Shown here in pieces: positions 58,467 through 64,000 of a DNA stretch of 64,000 nt. Source of the stretch: Methylomonas sp. Its GTDB lineage: Bacteria; Pseudomonadota; Gammaproteobacteria; Methylococcales; Methylomonadaceae. Below the pieces are notes generated by a model. That model did not search any database, was not told where the DNA came from, and saw nothing but the letters and a program-made list of their open reading frames with translations. The position numbers and the translations under genes were made by a program. The stretch lies in assembly GCA_002929135.1 (NCBI GenBank), contig PESC01000032.1, positions 1 to 64,000 on the forward strand, written 5' to 3'. Each line of letters begins with the position of its first letter. Within the stretch, counting starts at the first letter, position 1.

Positions 58467-59561
58467 ATGACCAAACCTGCACACTACACCGGCCTGATCG
58501 AACGCTATCGCGACCGTCTGCCGGTTGCCGACGACACCCGCATCATCAGTTTGTGCGAAGGCAATACCCCGCTGATTCAATTGCACAACATCCCGCGACT
58601 GATCGGCAAAGCCGTCGATATTTACGTCAAATTCGAAGGCCTGAATCCAACGGGTTCGTTCAAGGATCGCGGCATGACGCTGGCCGTCACCAAGGCGGTA
58701 GAGGAGGGCAGTCAGGCCATCATCTGCGCCTCGACCGGCAACACCTCGGCGGCGGCGGCGGCCTATGCCGTGCGTGCCGGCATTCGTGCTTTCGTGTTGA
58801 TTCCTGAAGGCAAAATCGCCCTAGGCAAGCTGGCGCAAACCATGATGTACGGCGCCCGCATCATTCAAATCAAAGGCAATTTCGATGCGGGCATGGCCAT
58901 TGTCAAAGACATCGCCAACCATGCGCCGGTGACCATCGTCAACTCGATCAACCCCTACCGGTTGGAGGGCCAGAAAACCGCCGCGTTCGAAATTGTCGAC
59001 GCCTTGGGCGATGCACCCGATTTCCACTGCCTGCCGGTCGGCAACGCCGGTAACATCACGGCTTACTGGCGAGGCTACAAGGAGTATTCGACCGACACGG
59101 CAAGCCACAAGGCCGTCACCGCAAAACGGCCGGTGATGTGCGGCTATCAGGCTGCCGGTGCCGCACCGTTCCTGGCGGGCCATCCGGTCGAAAACCCGGA
59201 AACCGTCGCTACGGCCATCCGCATCGGCAATCCGCAATCCTGGGATGGTGCCTGGGCTGCGCAGAAACAATCCGGCGGCTGGTTTACCGCCTTCACCGAT
59301 GAGCAAATCCTGGCCGCGCAAAAAATGTTGTCAGCCTACGAAGGCATATTCTGCGAACCCGCCTCGGCGACATCGCTGGCCGGTGCTTTGCACGATATAG
59401 CCAATGGCAATATCCCGGAAGGCAGCACCATCGTCTGCACCCTGACCGGCAACGGCATCAAAGACCCGGACACCGCCATCGCTCAATGCAAGGACGATCA
59501 GCCGATTACCGTCGAGGCCAGTCTGGACGCCGTCAAGCGGGCCATTCTCGACGACATCTGA
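58467..59561 (+). CDS. thrC: Threonine synthase
   Basis: This PLP enzyme of 364 residues converts O-phosphohomoserine to threonine. The short class form has [20 protein letters not shown] with the PLP-lysine, [17 protein letters not shown] and [11 protein letters not shown]. It follows hom by three bases. No thrB is visible between or beside them, so homoserine kinase must be encoded elsewhere. Confidence 0.97.
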   Translation: MTKPAHYTGLIERYRDRLPVADDTRIISLCEGNTPLIQLHNIPRLIGKAVDIYVKFEGLNPTGSFKDRGMTLAVTKAVEEGSQAIICASTGNTSAAAAAYAVRAGIRAFVLIPEGKIALGKLAQTMMYGARIIQIKGNFDAGMAIVKDIANHAPVTIVNSINPYRLEGQKTAAFEIVDALGDAPDFHCLPVGNAGNITAYWRGYKEYSTDTASHKAVTAKRPVMCGYQAAGAAPFLAGHPVENPETVATAIRIGNPQSWDGAWAAQKQSGGWFTAFTDEQILAAQKMLSAYEGIFCEPASATSLAGALHDIANGNIPEGSTIVCTLTGNGIKDPDTAIAQCKDDQPITVEASLDAVKRAILDDI

Positions 59562-59712
59562 TTGGCTTGGAAGGGCAGGGCATGCCGCATCCCCGCGCAC
59601 TGCAAAGCTGTGTGCGCTGCTTGCTCGTTCATCGTGCATCGGGTTTGGCAGAGGTTCCTGCGGTTTTGCCAAATCCCTGTCCTTTTTCAATTGCCGAACT
59701 TCAGTATCATCG

Positions 59713-60126
59713 ATGACTCAAACATTCCGCAACACCCCGTTCGATTGGCCGGTGCGTGTGTATTACGAAGATACCGACGCCGGTGGCGTGGTGTTTTACG
59801 CCAATTACCTGAAATTTTTCGAACGTGCCAGAACCGAAATGCTGCGCAGTCTGGGCTTTGAACAGGATGTCTTGCGCTTGGAACAAAATGTGATTTTCGT
59901 CGTGCGCTCGGTGCGTGTAGACTATCTCAAACCAGCCCGTTTCAATGACATGCTGAATGTCACCGCAAAAATTTCCGAATACACCAAAACCACGCTCAGC
60001 TTCGAGCAAACCATCATTCGCCACGACCAGACGCTGTGCACAGGCGACGTTCGCATTGCCTGTCTCGATGCCCAAACCCTGAAACCCAAAGCCATTCCCT
60101 CTGCCATTTTGGAGCTATTACGCTAG
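59713..60126 (+). CDS. ybgC: Tol-Pal-associated acyl-CoA thioesterase YbgC
   Basis: The 137-residue hotdog-fold thioesterase has the catalytic signature YYEDTDAGGVVFYANYLKFFERARTE (split here only by reading), with Asp of EDTDAGG as the active residue. It is the first gene of the tol cluster and ends directly before the tolQ ATG. Confidence 0.97.
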   Translation: MTQTFRNTPFDWPVRVYYEDTDAGGVVFYANYLKFFERARTEMLRSLGFEQDVLRLEQNVIFVVRSVRVDYLKPARFNDMLNVTAKISEYTKTTLSFEQTIIRHDQTLCTGDVRIACLDAQTLKPKAIPSAILELLR

Positions 60127-60804
60127 ATGAACACCGATTTATCCATACTCACACTGGTGAAGGAAGCCAGTTTCGTCGTTCAATTCGTCATGTTCATACT
60201 GCTGGCAGCGTCGGTGACATCCTGGACCTTCATTTTTTCCAAGCGTAAAGACCTGAAGCAGGCCACCGAAATCACCGATGACTTCGAAGACGAATTCTGG
60301 TCGGGTGTCGGCCTTGCCGAGCTTTACAAGAAAATGTCCAGCGACCGCTTCGAACCGGAAGGCATCGAAAAGATTTTTCTGGCGGGCTACCGCGAATTTG
60401 CCCGTATGCGGCAAAAAGGTGATGTCGAACCTGTCGTGCAAGTTGAAAGTGCGCAACGCGCCATGCGCATCGAACTGGCGCGTGAACTCGACAGATTGGA
60501 CGAAACCCTGCCTTTTCTCGCCACCGTCGGTTCCACCAGTCCGTACATTGGTTTGTTTGGTACGGTGTGGGGCATCATGAACTCGTTCAGGGCCTTGGGT
60601 GAAGTCAAGAATGCAACCCTGGCCCATGTGGCGCCGGGGATTTCCGAAGCCCTGATTGCCACCGCGATCGGCCTGTTCGCGGCGATTCCGGCGGTCATAG
60701 CCTACAACCGCTTCTCGACACGGCTGGACAGGTTGGCCGGGCGTTATGAGTTGTTCATCGACGAATTCGTCGTGTTGTTGCAAAGACAGGCGCACAACAA
60801 ATGA
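60127..60804 (+). CDS. tolQ: Tol-Pal system proton channel subunit TolQ
   Basis: This 225-residue inner-membrane protein has three helices: FVVQFVMFILLAASVTSWTF, then VGSTSPYIGLFGTVWGIMNS and GLFAAIPAVIAYNRF. With TolR it forms the ion channel that energises TolA. It overlaps tolR by four bases. Confidence 0.97.
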   Translation: MNTDLSILTLVKEASFVVQFVMFILLAASVTSWTFIFSKRKDLKQATEITDDFEDEFWSGVGLAELYKKMSSDRFEPEGIEKIFLAGYREFARMRQKGDVEPVVQVESAQRAMRIELARELDRLDETLPFLATVGSTSPYIGLFGTVWGIMNSFRALGEVKNATLAHVAPGISEALIATAIGLFAAIPAVIAYNRFSTRLDRLAGRYELFIDEFVVLLQRQAHNK

Positions 60805-61259
60805 ACGTATCCGGCGGCAATCGCAAATCCCGCAAGCGTCGCGGCCCCATGGCCGAGATCAACGTCGTTCCCTACATCGACGTTACCTTCGTACTGCTGA
60901 TTATTTTCATGATTACCGCGCCCCTGGTGCAGACCGGTGTCGATGTCGATTTGCCGCAGGCCGAGGCGGAACAGATCGATGTTCAGGATCAAATACCGGT
61001 GATCGTGTCGATCAAAAAAGACGGCAGCTTTTACTTGAATGTCGGTGGCAACGACGAAGAGGCCGAAACCGCGATCGACGAGGCTATTCTGGTCGAGCGT
61101 GTGTCTCAGGTATTCAGAGACAACCCCAAGGCGCAGTTGTACGTGCGCGGCGATCACGAAGTCGATTACGGCAGCATCGTTAAAATCATGGTCGAACTGA
61201 AAAAAACTGGCGCACCCAAAGTGGGCCTGATGACGTCACCCCCTCCCGAAAGCCCATGA
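60801..61259 (+). CDS. tolR: Tol-Pal system protein TolR
   Basis: The 152-residue protein has one N-terminal helix, VVPYIDVTFVLLIIFMITAP, with the proton-pathway Asp in YIDVTF, and a periplasmic domain. It is the partner of TolQ. tolA follows 10 bases after the stop. Confidence 0.97.
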   Translation: MNVSGGNRKSRKRRGPMAEINVVPYIDVTFVLLIIFMITAPLVQTGVDVDLPQAEAEQIDVQDQIPVIVSIKKDGSFYLNVGGNDEEAETAIDEAILVERVSQVFRDNPKAQLYVRGDHEVDYGSIVKIMVELKKTGAPKVGLMTSPPPESP

Positions 61260-61269
61260 TTCACCCTTC

Positions 61270-62892
61270 ATGAGACGTTACAAAGCTTCGCTCGTTCTGG
61301 CAGTAGGTCTGCACGTTCTGATCGTGCTGCTGTTCGGCCTCAGCTTCATGCCCGATCATGAAACCGTCAACGTACCGCAACCATCGGATGTCATAGAAGC
61401 CACCGTCCTCGATGGTGCCGCCATCGATGCGGAAGCCGCGCGTGTGCGGCAAGCCGAGAATGTCCGACAGCACGCCGAAGTGCAGCGTCAGCAAGCCATC
61501 GAACAAACCAAAAAAGCCGAACAACGAGCGGCGCAGCAAGCCCGTGAACAGCGTGTTCTGGAAGAAAAACAGGCGTTGGCCGCCGCCGAACGCCGAAAAC
61601 AGGAGGCTCTCGAAGCCAGACAGCGCCAGGAACAGGAAGCCCGACGCAAGGAAGAGGAACACAAACAGCAGGAATTGAAGGCAAAACAGGCACTGGATGC
61701 GCAAAAAGCCAAAGAAGCCGCCGAAAGACAGCACAAGGCTGAACTCGACAAGCAAAAACACGATGCCGAAGTGCGCGAAGCCAAGCTGAAAGAGCAGCAA
61801 AAACTTGCGGAAGCGGCCAAGCAGAAAGAGCTGGAAGTCAAAAGGCTGGTGGAAGAAAAGGCACAGCAGGAGCACAAGGCATTGGAGCAAAAGCTGCTTC
61901 AGGAGCGCAAAGCTCAGGAGCAGAAGGCGCAAGAGCAGAAGGCGCAAGAGCAGAAGGCGCAAGAGCAGAAGGCGCAAGAGCAGAAGGCGCAAGAGCAGAA
62001 GGCACTGGAGCAGAAAAAGCTCGAACAGCAAAAAATCGAGACAGCCAAACGACAGGAGCAGCTCAAACAAGCCGAAGCCAGGGCTGAAAAAGAAAAGCAA
62101 GCGAGCGAAGAAAAAGCCAGAGCGGAAAAAGCGCGTCAAGCTGCCGATGCCGCAGCCAAAGCTAAAGCCGAGGCTGAAGCCCGTTTGAAAGCGGAGAAAG
62201 CCGCTGTCGACGCCAAAATTAAAACCGAGGCTGAAGCTCGTGCGAAAGCTGAAAAAGCGGCAGCCGACGCCAAGATCAAAGCCGATGCAGACGCTCGGCT
62301 GAAAGCAGAGAAAGCGGCTGCGGAGGCCAAAGCCAAAGCCGAGGCCGATGCGCGGGCAAAAGCTGAAAAAGCGGCAGCCGAAGCCCGCGCCAGAGCCGAG
62401 GCCGATGCGAAAGCCAAAGCTGAAAAAGCAGCGGCTGAAGCCAAAGTCAGGGCGGATGCCGAAGCCAAAGCCAGAGCGGAAGCTGACGCCAGAGCCAGGG
62501 CCGAACGTGATCGTCTGGCTGCCGAGGCTGCCGCCAAGGCTCGAGCCGAGGCTGAAGCCGCAGCCGCCGCTGCTGCCAAAGCCGAGCAGGATCGTTTGGC
62601 TGCCGCCGCAGCCGAAGAGGCAAAGCTGAACGCCATGATAAAAAACAGAACGGAGGCGGCCTGGATCAGGCCAGCAACCTCGGCGGCGGGCCTGAGATGC
62701 ACGATTCGGGTAAAATTGCTGCCCAGCGGCGATGTGATGGATGCACAAGTCATCGTCAGCAGTGGTGATCCGGCATTCGACCGCTCGGCAGAAAATGCGG
62801 TCAGGAAGGCATCACCGCTGCCGGTGCCGCAAGACAAAATTTTATTCAATCAGAAGTATCGGGTGTTCAACCTGTTGTTCAACCCGTCGTAG
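61270..62892 (+). CDS. tolA: Tol-Pal system protein TolA, long coiled domain
   Basis: The 540-residue protein has an N-terminal membrane anchor (LVLAVGLHVLIVLLFGLSFM). A very long Ala/Glu/Lys/Gln-rich helical domain II (~60-455) includes six AQEQK repeats and then KAEADARAKAEKAAAEA-like repeats. A C-terminal domain III/TonB-like fold follows (IRVKLLPSGDVMDAQVIVSS). TolA spans the periplasm to contact Pal and TolB during division. Domain II looks longer than in many homologues (E. coli TolA is 421 residues). Confidence 0.94.
   Translation: MRRYKASLVLAVGLHVLIVLLFGLSFMPDHETVNVPQPSDVIEATVLDGAAIDAEAARVRQAENVRQHAEVQRQQAIEQTKKAEQRAAQQAREQRVLEEKQALAAAERRKQEALEARQRQEQEARRKEEEHKQQELKAKQALDAQKAKEAAERQHKAELDKQKHDAEVREAKLKEQQKLAEAAKQKELEVKRLVEEKAQQEHKALEQKLLQERKAQEQKAQEQKAQEQKAQEQKAQEQKAQEQKALEQKKLEQQKIETAKRQEQLKQAEARAEKEKQASEEKARAEKARQAADAAAKAKAEAEARLKAEKAAVDAKIKTEAEARAKAEKAAADAKIKADADARLKAEKAAAEAKAKAEADARAKAEKAAAEARARAEADAKAKAEKAAAEAKVRADAEAKARAEADARARAERDRLAAEAAAKARAEAEAAAAAAAKAEQDRLAAAAAEEAKLNAMIKNRTEAAWIRPATSAAGLRCTIRVKLLPSGDVMDAQVIVSSGDPAFDRSAENAVRKASPLPVPQDKILFNQKYRVFNLLFNPS
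61912..62001 (+). repeat. 15-base tandem repeat in tolA
   Basis: Five perfect copies of GCGCAAGAGCAGAAG (61927-62001) follow one diverged copy (61912-61926). Each encodes AQEQK, so copy-number changes keep frame. Confidence 0.95.
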
Positions 62893-62911
62893 CGCAAAAA
62901 CGGAAAAATCA

Positions 62912-64000
62912 ATGTTTTCATTAGTACGCATAATTTTGATCGGATTGCTCATGGCCTTGTCGCCTTGGGTGCACGCCGAAGGTCTGACCATCGAAATCAC
63001 CAAGGGCGCACAAACAGCCATGCCCATTGCCATTGTGCCCTTTGGTCAGCAAGGCGGGATCGGCAACGTCAAACTCAGCGATGTCATATCGTCCGATCTG
63101 GCGGGTAGCGGTTTTTTCAAAACCTTGTCGGAAGATGAGATGTTGAGCCAGCCCAATGACCCCGAGCGCATCAATTTCCGCGAATGGCAGGCACTGGGCC
63201 AGGAATACATGGTCATCGGCCAGGTACAGGGCAACGGTAATGCATTCAACATCGTGTTTCATCTGTTCAATGTTCACAATGGCCAGTTGATCATGGGCTA
63301 CCGCATGACGGCGGGCGGCCACGAACTGCGTCGCGCTGCCCATCACATCAGCGATCTGATTTTCGAGAAACTGACCGGTCGCAAAGGTGTGTTCAATACC
63401 CGCATTGCCTATGTCACCACGACAACGCGCGGCAACGCCCGGCAGTTCATGTTACAGATAGCCGATGCCGACGGTTCCAACCCCCGTACGATTGCCGAAT
63501 CGCCCGAACCCATCATGGCACCGGCTTGGTCACCGGATGGCAGCCGCATCGCTTACGTGTCGTTCCACACCAAGCGCTCGGAAATTTTCGTGCAGACGCT
63601 GGCCACCGGTCAGCGTGAAAGCGTGTCGTCTTTTCCTGGCATCAACGGTGCACCCGCTTGGTCGCCCGATGGCAGCCGCCTGGCGATAACCTTGTCCAAG
63701 GATGGTAGCCCCGATGTCTATGTGCTGAACTTGGCGGGCAAAGGCTTGACCCGACTGACCTCGGGTTTGTCTATCGATACGGAACCGACCTGGTCGCCCG
63801 ATGGCAGCACTATCGTATTTACCTCCGATCAAGGCGGCAAACCCCAGCTTTATACGATACCCAGCGGCGGTGGCCGGGCAACACGGTTGACCTTCCAGGG
63901 CGACTACAATGCCCGCCCCCGGTTTTCGCCCGATGGCCGTAGCCTGGCCATGGTTCACGGCAGCGGCGGTGGCTATAAAATTGCTGTCATGGATATGGCC
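62912..64000 (+). CDS. tolB: Tol-Pal system protein TolB, 3' end outside the window
   Basis: Missing from the ORF track because it runs off the end. ATG 62912 opens a signal peptide (MFSLVRIILIGLLMALSPWV, cleaved after HA), then the TolB N-terminal domain (PIAIVPFGQQGGIGNVKLSD). The beta-propeller has repeated SPDGSRIAYVS, AWSPDGSRLAITL and WSPDGSTIVFTSD blades. TolB is periplasmic and binds Pal and TolA. About 363 residues are visible of roughly 430 usual. Confidence 0.96.
   Translation, partial: MFSLVRIILIGLLMALSPWVHAEGLTIEITKGAQTAMPIAIVPFGQQGGIGNVKLSDVISSDLAGSGFFKTLSEDEMLSQPNDPERINFREWQALGQEYMVIGQVQGNGNAFNIVFHLFNVHNGQLIMGYRMTAGGHELRRAAHHISDLIFEKLTGRKGVFNTRIAYVTTTTRGNARQFMLQIADADGSNPRTIAESPEPIMAPAWSPDGSRIAYVSFHTKRSEIFVQTLATGQRESVSSFPGINGAPAWSPDGSRLAITLSKDGSPDVYVLNLAGKGLTRLTSGLSIDTEPTWSPDGSTIVFTSDQGGKPQLYTIPSGGGRATRLTFQGDYNARPRFSPDGRSLAMVHGSGGGYKIAVMDMA

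Noticed and set aside
61261-62748. 495-aa minus-strand ORF
   Set aside because: Antisense shadow of tolA. Its Phe/Leu/Gly-rich low-complexity sequence is what the Ala/Lys/Glu repeats give on the other strand.

Overview
The window is a chromosomal segment of a gammaproteobacterium, GC-rich by eye. The gene orders hfq-hflX-hflK-hflC-hisZ-purA, ybgC-tolQ-tolR-tolA-tolB, exbB-exbD-lpxK-ycaR-kdsB and prmB-aroC-MFS are all typical of that class. Pyruvate phosphate dikinase, two secreted proteins with VPLP/IPLP-type PEP-CTERM tails and GTTCCC...CTCTGCG intergenic repeats would fit a Methylococcales-like methanotroph. No methane-oxidation gene is present, so the lineage below class level is a guess.

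Layout. 1-5.1 kb: a decayed hsdM 3' end, then cvfB, rsxB/metG (minus strand), pyrF and tRNA-Arg(CCG). 5.1-9.3 kb: relA and htpG with a clear terminator. 9.6-21.9 kb is accessory: a wHTH-PAS-GGDEF-EAL gene broken by one in-frame TAG, two PEP-CTERM secreted proteins (one a matrixin-like protease), a divergent response regulator/hybrid kinase pair, a Uma2-family gene, a 722-aa protein with a zeta-toxin-like kinase domain and a degenerate Fic-like motif, a lipoprotein, a MEKHLA protein and a REC-REC-GGDEF protein. 21.9-28.4 kb is the lipid A/KDO operon (exbB to kdsB) followed by prmB-aroC-MFS. 28.4-29.4 kb is a small toxin-antitoxin-like island with a DUF4160/DUF2442 pair and a dead RHH antitoxin. 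29.4-37.9 kb is a four-gene signalling run (HDOD; PAS-PAS-GGDEF-EAL-CZB; hybrid kinase with HPt; HDOD-REC-GGDEF). 38-46.5 kb holds ppdK, hicBA, nadD-rsfS, motAB, a membrane-anchored methyltransferase, tadA and sua5. 46.8-64 kb is housekeeping: csp, ettA, hfq-hflXKC-hisZ-purA, alaC-hom-thrC, and the Tol system, with tolB running off the end.

How the genes work together. Much of the accessory content is signalling: four proteins carry GGDEF domains (two of them also EAL), two are HDOD proteins, there are two phosphorelay systems, and motAB is present. This suggests c-di-GMP control of motility and surface or secreted products. The envelope genes (lpxK, kdsB, two Exb/Tol-type proton-driven systems) and the HflKC/Hfq block are conserved core functions.

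Limits. No homology search was run. Domain calls rest on motifs read by eye, residue positions are approximate, and promoters, hairpins and repeats are visual calls.
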